In this document: in pieces, positions 1 to 7,175 of the stretch
Layout: each line of letters opens with the position of its first letter
Numbering within the stretch: position 1 is the first letter of the stretch
NCBI GenBank assembly: GCA_947493195.1
Contig: CANLQG010000007.1
Coordinates: forward strand, 1-64,000
DNA: 64,000 nucleotides
Source: an uncultured Sphingomonadaceae bacterium
GTDB lineage: Bacteria > Pseudomonadota > Alphaproteobacteria > Sphingomonadales > Sphingomonadaceae
Direction of reading: 5' to 3'
Program-made: the position numbers and the translations under genes
The notes under the pieces: model-generated
What the model saw: only the letters and a program-made list of their open reading frames with translations
What the model was told of the DNA's origin: nothing
The model's database searches: none

Positions 1-38
1 AACCGACCCTCTCAAAGACAGTCCGCGTGTGGACCGTT

Positions 39-140
39 TGTGACCCGAGCGTGTGACCCACTGTTTGGGACGATTTATTGAACGATTCGAGAGCGTTGGG
101 CTCGCCTTTGTCGGCTCGCTGTGACCCAAGTCTGTGACCC
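39..140. repeat. Two pairs of TGTGACCC direct repeats beside tRNA-Gly
   Basis: TGTGACCC occurs at 39-46, 52-59, 120-127 and 133-140. In both pairs the copies are 13 bases apart start to start (five-base spacer). The block lies on the 3' side of the minus-strand tRNA-Gly, where tyrosine integrases usually act. Paired short repeats of this kind resemble arm-type integrase binding sites; that reading is inference because no integrase gene is in the window. Nothing convincing is coded in 1-203. Confidence 0.5.
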
Positions 141-203
141 ATTCGCGCGAATCTGCGCCTTTTTTGGCGGATTTCTGCGCGTTTTCATGGAGTTGTTGGG
201 ACT

Positions 204-277
204 TGGAGCGGGTAAGGGGAATCGAACCCCTCTAGCCAGCTTGGAAGGCTGGAGCATTACCACTATGCTATACCCGC
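204..277 (-). tRNA. tRNA-Gly (anticodon TCC)
   Basis: The minus strand folds as a complete tRNA. The acceptor stem GCGGGTA starts at 277, the anticodon stem-loop carries TCC (plus-strand gga at 243-245), the T-arm contains GTTCGATTC, and the 3' CCA is encoded at 204-206. It decodes glycine GGA/GGG codons. Small ORFs across it are spurious. Confidence 0.97.
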
Positions 278-320
278 TCGGGCTCCGGCGCAGGCGCTTG
301 CCACCGGAGCGGGGGATTCG

Positions 321-956
321 TCAAGCGTCCTGATCGGCCCTCACAGTTTCTTCGCTCTCGCCCGCGTCCGCTTCTGGCGGAGGGGCGATGCGGATTACGA
401 CACGGCGGTTGGCGCGGCGACCTTCCTCGTTGGGAGAGCCATCGGGCAGCGCGTTAGGTTCGATCGGGTTCTGTTCGCCGAAAGCGATTACCTCGATCCG
501 GTCATCGTCCACCCCGCGCTCCACCAGCCAGGCGGCAACGGCTTCGGCCCGAGCGCGCGAGGCCCGCAGGTTGGCCTGGTCATTGCCGCCAGAATCGGTG
601 TGTCCGGAGAGAATGACGGGCCAGTCCTGTTCGATCGCGCCGCGCTGCATCAGGCCGGCCAGGCGGCGTTCGTTCGCCGCTGAGATATCCGACCCTTCGG
701 GGAAAGAGAGCGTCATCTCTACCGGCTGCACGGGCAGCGCGACATCGTCCGGTTCCGGTTCCGCCGCATCGCGGATGATGGAAGCGACAGGGGAGGCGCT
801 CTGTGATGGCGTAGGGCTGGCGCTTGCATCCGGGGTGGCGCTTTCCTCGCCCGCAGGCGCGGCCGGGTCTTCGGCATCGCTATCACGGCGCAGTTCGCAA
901 GCCGACAGGGTCAGCGCGAGAACGGCGGTGGCGGCGATAGTCTTTACGTGTTTCAT
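321..956 (-). CDS. OmpA-family peptidoglycan-binding lipoprotein
   Basis: A 211-residue predicted lipoprotein. The N-terminus is a signal peptide ending in the lipobox LSAC (residues 16-19), followed by a low-complexity Ala/Ser/Pro/Glu linker to about residue 75. The C-terminal half is an OmpA_C domain with the GHTDSGG motif, N-x-x-L-x-x-x-R-A and R-R-A-N-R-R-V elements that in this family bind diaminopimelate of peptidoglycan. I chose ATG 956 because it starts the signal peptide. An ATG at 971 overlaps the stop of the upstream antiporter gene (ATGA) and could couple the two. Likely role: tethering outer membrane and cell wall. Confidence 0.88.
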   Translation of the reverse strand: MKHVKTIAATAVLALTLSACELRRDSDAEDPAAPAGEESATPDASASPTPSQSASPVASIIRDAAEPEPDDVALPVQPVEMTLSFPEGSDISAANERRLAGLMQRGAIEQDWPVILSGHTDSGGNDQANLRASRARAEAVAAWLVERGVDDDRIEVIAFGEQNPIEPNALPDGSPNEEGRRANRRVVIRIAPPPEADAGESEETVRADQDA

Positions 957-967
957 GTCCTGCATCC

Positions 968-2821
968 TCATGCGGGTTGCGGCTTGGAGCCGCCCTTGCC
1001 AGCGCGCTTGGCAGCCTGTTCCTCGGGCGTCTTCGTGCGCGGCGGCGAATAGGAAATGATGGTATCCCCCGGCTGCGGTTCCGGCGCGGCGGCGTGGGTG
1101 AAGAAGCGCATCTCGCCGTCGGGCTCGATCAGCAACAGCATGCTGGTGGCCTCTGGCAGGGTGTCGCGCGCATCGTCCACGTCGAATTTTTCCGACAGCT
1201 TGGTGCGGCGGAACACCCATCCCTCGTTCTGCCGTTGCTGGACATCGTCCACCCCGAAGCCAGTGCGGAACAGCGCCCGGCCACGTAGGCTGGCAGGTAT
1301 CGCGCGGTGGTCGTCATCCTCCTGGGTTTCACCAAGCTGGTAAACCCTGTCGGTGCCGATTTCAGGTGCGAACTCGGAGCAGACGAGGGTGTTGTACGCC
1401 TCGTTGTCGGTGGCCGCGATCAGGGCCTGGTAAGGCGTGAGGTCGATATTGTGCTCGGTCGCCTCGTTCAGGATCTCGCCGTGATAGGTCGGCAGGCCCG
1501 CCGCGCGCGCGGGTTTGAGCCGCTGCCAGCTGGAATCGACCAGCATGACCGGAGTATCCATGTCGTGCATCTGTTTGGCGAGGGCAACGGTCCACGGAGT
1601 AGAGCCCACGATAATCATGCCCGGGCGCGAAGCACCCTTTACCTTCAGCAGCCGGGCGACAAGGTCGACCGTGAACCCGTGCGCGACGATCGTGGTAACC
1701 ACCACGGCGAAACTGAGCCCGATGAGGATCGTGCCGTCGGCATATCCGAGTTCTTCAAGGCGCAAGGCGAACAGGCCACAGATCGCCACCAGCACGATAC
1801 CGCGCGGCGCGATCCAGGCGAGGAAGAGTCTCTCGTTCCACGGCACACTGGAGAAGGCGAGGCTGAGCAGCACGGTGGCGGGGCGGACCACGAACAGCAG
1901 GACGAGCAGGAACAGGCCGAACTGCCATTCGAATTGCCTCAGCTGTTCGATATCGAGTCCAGCCGACAGCAGGATGAAAATGCCCGAGACCAGCAATACC
2001 GCGATGTTCTGCTTGAACGGATGGATGCTGCGCAGCGACGAGACGTGCATGTTGGCAAGCGCAATGCCCATGACGGTGACCGCCAGCAGGCCTGCTTCGT
2101 GCTCGATCATGTTGCACAGCACGAAAGTGCCGACCACGGCGACGAGCAGCACGGGCACTTTCAGGAATTCAGGCACCAGCCCGCGCGGGAAGCTCCAGGC
2201 GATCACCCAGGCCGCGGCAAAACCGATGAGCCCGGAAATGCCTGCGGCGATGGCGATTTCGGGCACCACGTCATAGGCCGTGCCGCCAGTGGCCGCGGTG
2301 CTGCGAAAATATTCGTAGGCGATCACGGCGCATAGCGCGCCGAAGGGATCGTTGACGATGGCTTCCCATTTCAACAGTGCGGCGGGTCGCTGCTGTACCG
2401 CGCTTTGCCGCAGCAACGGGATAACCACGGTCGGTCCAGTGACGACGAGGATGCCCGCAAACAGTATGGCGACGGGCCAGACCAGCCCGGCCACGTAATA
2501 CCCCGCGAGCGAACCGAACAGCCAGCCCAGCGGCACGCCGAAAATGACCAGGCGCCACACGCCGCCGCCATATTTACGGAATTCTCGGAAATCGAGACTG
2601 AGCCCGCCTTCGAACAGAATCAGCGCCACGCCGATGGAAATCATCGGTTCGAGCAGGTCGCCAAAGGCGCTTTCGGGATCCATGATGCCCAGGACGGGCC
2701 CGGCGAGGAAACCGGCAGCCAGCATCAACACGATTGCTGGCCAGCCCGTGCGCCAGGCGACCCACTGCGCACCAATGCCCAGGACGCCCACGAGCGCGAT
2801 CACAAGCGCCTGTTCTTCCAT
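968..2821 (-). CDS. CPA1-family Na+(K+)/H+ antiporter with C-terminal nucleotide-binding-like domain
   Basis: A 617-residue inner-membrane protein. Residues 1 to about 395 form roughly 12 hydrophobic segments of the NhaP/CPA1 fold with the Asn-Asp pair in VNDPFGAL (157-158), typical of electroneutral monovalent cation/proton exchange. A TrkA-N/Rossmann-like region follows from about 402 (MIIVG...), then a soluble tail ending in a Lys-rich segment, suggesting ligand-gated control. Cation specificity cannot be read from sequence. Its stop overlaps the possible upstream start of the OmpA-like lipoprotein, so the two may be cotranscribed. Confidence 0.9.
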   Translation of the reverse strand: MEEQALVIALVGVLGIGAQWVAWRTGWPAIVLMLAAGFLAGPVLGIMDPESAFGDLLEPMISIGVALILFEGGLSLDFREFRKYGGGVWRLVIFGVPLGWLFGSLAGYYVAGLVWPVAILFAGILVVTGPTVVIPLLRQSAVQQRPAALLKWEAIVNDPFGALCAVIAYEYFRSTAATGGTAYDVVPEIAIAAGISGLIGFAAAWVIAWSFPRGLVPEFLKVPVLLVAVVGTFVLCNMIEHEAGLLAVTVMGIALANMHVSSLRSIHPFKQNIAVLLVSGIFILLSAGLDIEQLRQFEWQFGLFLLVLLFVVRPATVLLSLAFSSVPWNERLFLAWIAPRGIVLVAICGLFALRLEELGYADGTILIGLSFAVVVTTIVAHGFTVDLVARLLKVKGASRPGMIIVGSTPWTVALAKQMHDMDTPVMLVDSSWQRLKPARAAGLPTYHGEILNEATEHNIDLTPYQALIAATDNEAYNTLVCSEFAPEIGTDRVYQLGETQEDDDHRAIPASLRGRALFRTGFGVDDVQQRQNEGWVFRRTKLSEKFDVDDARDTLPEATSMLLLIEPDGEMRFFTHAAAPEPQPGDTIISYSPPRTKTPEEQAAKRAGKGGSKPQPA

Positions 2822-2930
2822 CCGTCTCGTGCTTTCCTGAAACCCCGTCTTCCCAGCAACAATGCGCGAGACGCGTTATTTTTCCCAGCGGGACGATAGT
2901 CCGCCCCGCAGGCTTTGCCGACAGCGGCAA

Positions 2931-3479
2931 TCAGTGGCCGGAAAACTCTACCAGGGAGAGGGTCTCGACGCCCTGTTCGGACAGCGCATCTGCACCGCCA
3001 AGATCGGGCAGATCGATCACAAACAAGGCATGGCTAACCTGCGCTCCCGCCCTGCGCAACAGGCGCACAGCGGCCAATGCGGTGCCTCCGGTGGCGAGAA
3101 GATCGTCCACCACCAGCACCCTGTCGTCCGCTGCGATGATCGAGGGGTCCAGCTCGACCCGTGCCTCGGCGTACTCGAGGGCATAGTCCTCGCCGATGCA
3201 TTCGACCGGCAGCTTGCCCGCCTTGCGCACGGGGACGAAGCCGACACCCAGTCTCAGGGCGAGCGCGGTACCGAAGATGAAACCGCGCGCCTCGATCCCG
3301 GCGACTTTGGTCGCACCAAGACCCCCGGCCTGCTGTGCCAGCATATCGATGGAAGCGGCCAGCCCATCAGCGTGAGCGAGCAGCGTGGTTATATCGCGGA
3401 ACTGGATACCCGCAGACGGGAAATCCGGAACGGTGCGGATGAGCCCCTTGAGCTCATCACGCGACAGTCCCGGATTCAT
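2931..3479 (-). CDS. apt: adenine phosphoribosyltransferase
   Basis: 182 residues, the usual Apt length. It salvages adenine with PRPP to AMP. The PRTase signature VLVVDDLLATGGT (about 120-132) binds the ribose-5-phosphate of PRPP, and the N-terminal part carries the IRTVPDFPSAGIQFRDIT segment typical of Apt. Start ATG 3479 gives the canonical N-terminus; longer in-frame extension enters petC. It begins 17 bases after the petC stop on the same strand, so it is probably the last gene of the petABC transcript, an arrangement common in related Alphaproteobacteria. Confidence 0.95.
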   Translation of the reverse strand: MNPGLSRDELKGLIRTVPDFPSAGIQFRDITTLLAHADGLAASIDMLAQQAGGLGATKVAGIEARGFIFGTALALRLGVGFVPVRKAGKLPVECIGEDYALEYAEARVELDPSIIAADDRVLVVDDLLATGGTALAAVRLLRRAGAQVSHALFVIDLPDLGGADALSEQGVETLSLVEFSGH

Positions 3480-3496
3480 GTCCGTCAAAAGTGCGC

Positions 3497-4363
3497 TCAG
3501 TCTTCGCGGCCCGAAGCGTTCCTGGGCTTTGCGCTGGCCCAGATCTGCTTCTTGGCGAGCCACGCGAGGATGGTGGCAAAGAGCAGGAAGCCCAGCACCG
3601 GCCAGCCGGTCGACTTGCGCTCGATCAGCTTGGGTTCCGCTGTCCACGTGAGGAAGGCGGCGACATCGGCCGACATCTGCGAGATGCTTGCCTCGGTACC
3701 GTCGGCGTAGGTTACCTGGCCATCAGCCGCCAGCGGAGGAGCCATGCCGATAACCAGCGATTCGAAATAGGGGTTGTAGTAACCGCCGACAGGCACCTCG
3801 AAGTCCGGGAACTGCTGGTTCAGTTCGGCGGGCATCGGCTGATAGCCGGAAAGCAGCGAATAGACATAGTTGCTGCCGTCATGACGGGCCTTGGTGATCA
3901 GCGACAGGTCGGGCGGAATCTTGCCACCGTTGGCAGCCGAAGCGGCTACGGCGTTGGGATAGGGGGACGGGAAGTAGTCGGTCGGCAAAGCCTGACGCAT
4001 CTCTTCTTCGCCGGTATCCGGGTTGATGCCGGGGACTTGCAGCGTTGCAGCCTCGGCCTTCACCTGCGCCTCGGAATAGCCGAGCTGCTGCAAATCGCGG
4101 ATGGCGACGTAGTTCAGCGAGTGACAGGCTGCGCAGACTTCCTTGTAAACCTGATACCCGCGCTGAAGCTGGGTCAGGTTCCACTTTCCGAAAGGACCGT
4201 CGAACGAAAAGCCGCTTTCAGGGGAATGCGCTTCTTCGTGGAAGACGTAGGTGGCGGACTCAGTCGTCTCTTCGGTGGCAGCAGTGTAAGCGCCGGTGAC
4301 GAAGGCGAGCAGCACCACGAAGGTGAAGCCGAGCCCGATAAGGATACCAACAAGGCGGATCAT
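3497..4363 (-). CDS. petC: cytochrome c1 of the bc1 complex
   Basis: 288 residues. An N-terminal hydrophobic signal/anchor (about 1-25) is followed by the periplasmic cytochrome c domain with CAACH (77-81) for covalent heme c and a distal Met in the VIGMAPPL segment. A C-terminal transmembrane anchor (about 252-270) ends in a basic tail. In complex III it passes electrons from the Rieske protein to soluble cytochrome c. It lies 29 bases after petB, third in the petABC operon, with apt directly behind. Confidence 0.97.
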   Translation of the reverse strand: MIRLVGILIGLGFTFVVLLAFVTGAYTAATEETTESATYVFHEEAHSPESGFSFDGPFGKWNLTQLQRGYQVYKEVCAACHSLNYVAIRDLQQLGYSEAQVKAEAATLQVPGINPDTGEEEMRQALPTDYFPSPYPNAVAASAANGGKIPPDLSLITKARHDGSNYVYSLLSGYQPMPAELNQQFPDFEVPVGGYYNPYFESLVIGMAPPLAADGQVTYADGTEASISQMSADVAAFLTWTAEPKLIERKSTGWPVLGFLLFATILAWLAKKQIWASAKPRNASGRED

Positions 4364-4392
4364 TGTTCTGTCTTTCCCTTAATCTCGGCTCT

Positions 4393-5685
4393 TCAGACCG
4401 CAGGCTCGGCGTTTTCGCCCAGCACAGCCTTCTTGTCTGAGTTCAGCACAGCCTCGGTGATCGAGAATGGCAGGGGGTCCGGCCGTTCGATCGAGGAGAT
4501 GATCGGCAGGATCACCAGGAAGTGCAGGAAGTAGTATGCCGTCGCCAGCTGGCTGATCATCACATAGGGTTCTTCAGCCGGAGCGCCGCCACAGACGAAA
4601 AGCACCGCCATGACAGGAATCAGGCCGAACCAGAAGAACTTGCGGAACAGCGGGCGATAGTGGCCGCTGCGAACCGGGCTCTTGTCCAGCCAGGGAAGGA
4701 AGAACCACACCAGGATGGATGCGAACATGGCCAGAACGCCCCACAGCTTTGCCGGAAGGATGAAGTCGAAGGTGAAGGCACGCAGGATCGCGTAGAATGG
4801 GTAGAAATACCATTCGGGCACGATGTGGGCCGGGGTCGAGAGCGGGTTCGCCTCGATGTAGTTGTCCGGGTGGCCGAGCATGTTCGGCAGGAAGAACACG
4901 AAGGTCATGAACGCGATCAGTGCCACACCCAGCCCGAAGCCATCCTTCGCGGTGTAATAGGGGTGGAACGGCAGCGTGTCGCTTTCGCCCTTCACCTCGA
5001 CACCGGTCGGGTTGCTGGAGCCGGGGATGTGCAGCGCCCAGATGTGCAGGATCACGCAGCCCAGGATCACGAACGGCAGCAGGAAGTGCAGTGAGAAGAA
5101 GCGGTTCAGCGCGGCGTTATCCGGTGCGAAGCCGCCCAGCAGCCAGGTCTTCAGCGGCGGGCCGACCAGCGGGATGGCCTCGAACAGGCCGGTAATGACC
5201 TGTGCGCCCCAGAAGCTCATCTGGCCCCACGGCAGCACGTAGCCCATGAATGCGGTAGCCATCATCAGCAGGAAGATGGTGACACCCAGCAGCCAGATCA
5301 TTTCACGCGGCGGCTTGTACGATGCGTAGAACAGGCCGCGGAAAATGTGGATGTAGACGACCATGAAGAAGAAGCTGGCACCGTTGGCGTGCGCATAGCG
5401 CATCAGCCAGCCCCAGTTCACGTCGCGCATGATGTGTTCGACCGACGCGAAGGCAACCTGCGTGTTGGCGGCGTAATGCATCGCCAGCACCACGCCGGTG
5501 ACGATCTGCAGCATCAGGAAGAACCCGGCGAGAACACCGAAATTCCAGAAGTACGAGAGGTTGCGCGGCACGGGGTAGCCCGCGCCCACCGCATTGTATA
5601 CGAAACGCGGGAGCGGCAGCTTCTCGTCGAGAAACTTCGTCAGTCCATTCTGCGGCTGATATTCCTTGGCCCAGGGAAAGCTCAT
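4393..5685 (-). CDS. petB: cytochrome b of the bc1 complex
   Basis: 430 residues, full-length bacterial cytochrome b fusing the b6-like N-terminal and subunit-IV-like C-terminal halves. Visible features include the heme-ligand histidines in the HYAANT and YAHANG segments and in HFLLPF and HIWALH, and the PEWYF Qo-site motif (about 293-297). It is the integral membrane core that oxidises ubiquinol and reduces quinone at the Qi site. It lies 16 bases after petA, within petABC. Confidence 0.98.
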   Translation of the reverse strand: MSFPWAKEYQPQNGLTKFLDEKLPLPRFVYNAVGAGYPVPRNLSYFWNFGVLAGFFLMLQIVTGVVLAMHYAANTQVAFASVEHIMRDVNWGWLMRYAHANGASFFFMVVYIHIFRGLFYASYKPPREMIWLLGVTIFLLMMATAFMGYVLPWGQMSFWGAQVITGLFEAIPLVGPPLKTWLLGGFAPDNAALNRFFSLHFLLPFVILGCVILHIWALHIPGSSNPTGVEVKGESDTLPFHPYYTAKDGFGLGVALIAFMTFVFFLPNMLGHPDNYIEANPLSTPAHIVPEWYFYPFYAILRAFTFDFILPAKLWGVLAMFASILVWFFLPWLDKSPVRSGHYRPLFRKFFWFGLIPVMAVLFVCGGAPAEEPYVMISQLATAYYFLHFLVILPIISSIERPDPLPFSITEAVLNSDKKAVLGENAEPAV

Positions 5686-5701
5686 GTTCTTCTCTCTCGC
5701 C

Positions 5702-6286
5702 TCAGCCGATCACGATCGTCGTGTCGGACGTGAATTCATAGTCGGGCACGGCCAGGTTGGTCGGTGCCGGACCCTTGCGAATGCGCGCAGCGGTGTCGTA
5801 GTGCGAACCGTGGCAAGGGCAGAAATAACCGCCGAATTCGCCCTTGTTTTCGCCTTCCTGTGCGCCCAGTGGCACGCAGCCAAGGTGCGTACAGACGCCC
5901 ATCACCACCAGCACGTTGCCATGACCGGGCTTCGTGATCTCGTCCAGCGTGGCCGGATCGCGCAGCGACGAAACGTCGACGGCGTTGGCCGCCTCTATTT
6001 CAGCCGGGGTAAGGCGACGCACGAAGATCGGCTGCTTGCGGAAAACGGCCTTGATCGATTGGCCAGCTTCGAGCGTCGAAATGTCCAGCTCGGTCGTGCT
6101 TTCGGCCAGCACGTCTGCCGAGGGCGCCATCTGGCTGACCAGCGGATAGACCACCGCAAGACCGCCTACGCCAGCCGCTGAAACGGCCGCGATGTTGATG
6201 AAATCGCGGCGACGAACGCCGTCGCCGCTCTCGACTCCGCCGGAGGTGTCCGGAGTCGTTTCAGCATTGCCAGTGGTGGATGCCAT
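5702..6286 (-). CDS. petA: ubiquinol-cytochrome c reductase Rieske iron-sulfur subunit
   Basis: 194 residues. A Tat-like N-terminus (RRRDF, 25-29) precedes a single transmembrane anchor (about 31-50). The [2Fe-2S] ligands sit in CTHLGC (132-137) and CPCHGS (156-161). It carries electrons from ubiquinol to cytochrome c1. First gene of petABC; the 205-base gap upstream (to pgeF) should hold the operon promoter, though I could not pick out a convincing -35/-10. Confidence 0.97.
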   Translation of the reverse strand: MASTTGNAETTPDTSGGVESGDGVRRRDFINIAAVSAAGVGGLAVVYPLVSQMAPSADVLAESTTELDISTLEAGQSIKAVFRKQPIFVRRLTPAEIEAANAVDVSSLRDPATLDEITKPGHGNVLVVMGVCTHLGCVPLGAQEGENKGEFGGYFCPCHGSHYDTAARIRKGPAPTNLAVPDYEFTSDTTIVIG

Positions 6287-6491
6287 ACCCTTGCCTTGCC
6301 TGTCGCTGCCTACGGCCGCTTACAAAAAGCCCCGTCGGCGGAAAGATTCGTCCAAAAAAGCCGCACGACGAACCGTTGCCGGGCGGCGGCTTGGCGCGGC
6401 TGATAGACGAGCAATGTCGCGCTGCCAACCCGCCTTTTGGGCTAATGTTTCCGGCTAGTGTTACCGTTGCCGCGTCGCGCGGTGCCCCGCC

Positions 6492-7175
6492 CTAGCAGGG
6501 AAGGGCGATCAGCGAAACCTGCCGGCCGGTTGTCCGTTCACCGCGATGGGTAGCACGCCTGTAGGAATGAAAGCGGCGCGCAGCGGCGTAGGTATCCAGT
6601 TCCATCGCACAGATCGACACGATGCCCGCCTCCGCAAGCCGCGCCGCAACAAGGCCCGCCAGGTCGAAATGCCATTTGCCGGGGCCAGTCGCCTCGAAGA
6701 AGCGGTGTTCGGCGGCGGCGAAGTTCGCACGCATATCCGCGCCGACTTCGTAACTGTCCTGCGCGATGCACGGCCCGATGGCCGCAGCGATCCGGCTGCG
6801 TTGGGCGCCCAGTGCTTCCATTTGCGCGACCACCGCCTCGATCACACCGCCTTGCGCGCCGCGCCAGCCCGCATGGGCGGCACCGATCACCCGGGCGGTT
6901 TCGTCGGCCAGCAGGATGGGCGCGCAATCCGCGGTGACAATGGCCAGCGCGAGTCCCGGCGTTGCTGTCGCCATCGCGTCCGCTTCGGGCTGATCGCTCG
7001 CGGCGGATGGCGCGTCCACGATGAGCGCATCCGGCGAATGTACCTGCTTCACGAAAACGACGGGCGTTTCGCCCACCGCCAGTTCGTGCGCATGGGCATC
7101 GCTCTGCACGGCATCGAGGAAGCCGTGAGGCAGCGCGATGTTATCCGCCCGAATGACCTTGTCCGGATTACCCAA
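6492..7175 (-). CDS. pgeF: PgeF/YfiH-type multicopper-like enzyme (peptidoglycan editing factor / purine nucleoside phosphorylase family)
   Basis: About 227 residues of the YfiH/LACC1 family. Diagnostic elements are PHGF near the N-terminus, VKQVHS, ADCAPIL (Cys in the zinc/copper site), GAAHAGWRG and IGPCI. Family members have been described both as purine nucleoside phosphorylases and as editing enzymes that protect peptidoglycan precursor synthesis; the in vivo role here is not decided by sequence. No in-frame ATG lies upstream of PHGF. A TTG at 7175 overlaps the pepN stop and suggests coupling; another TTG at 7229 would extend the protein into pepN. Confidence 0.85.
   Translation of the reverse strand: MGNPDKVIRADNIALPHGFLDAVQSDAHAHELAVGETPVVFVKQVHSPDALIVDAPSAASDQPEADAMATATPGLALAIVTADCAPILLADETARVIGAAHAGWRGAQGGVIEAVVAQMEALGAQRSRIAAAIGPCIAQDSYEVGADMRANFAAAEHRFFEATGPGKWHFDLAGLVAARLAEAGIVSICAMELDTYAAARRFHSYRRATHRGERTTGRQVSLIALPC

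Noticed and set aside
75..263. Minus-strand ORF of 62 codons across the tRNA-Gly
   Set aside because: Most of it is the tRNA gene itself; it is a common spurious call over tRNA-Gly.
388..1059. Plus-strand ORF of 223 codons
   Set aside because: Antisense to the OmpA-like lipoprotein, Ser/Arg-rich composition typical of GC-rich shadow frames.
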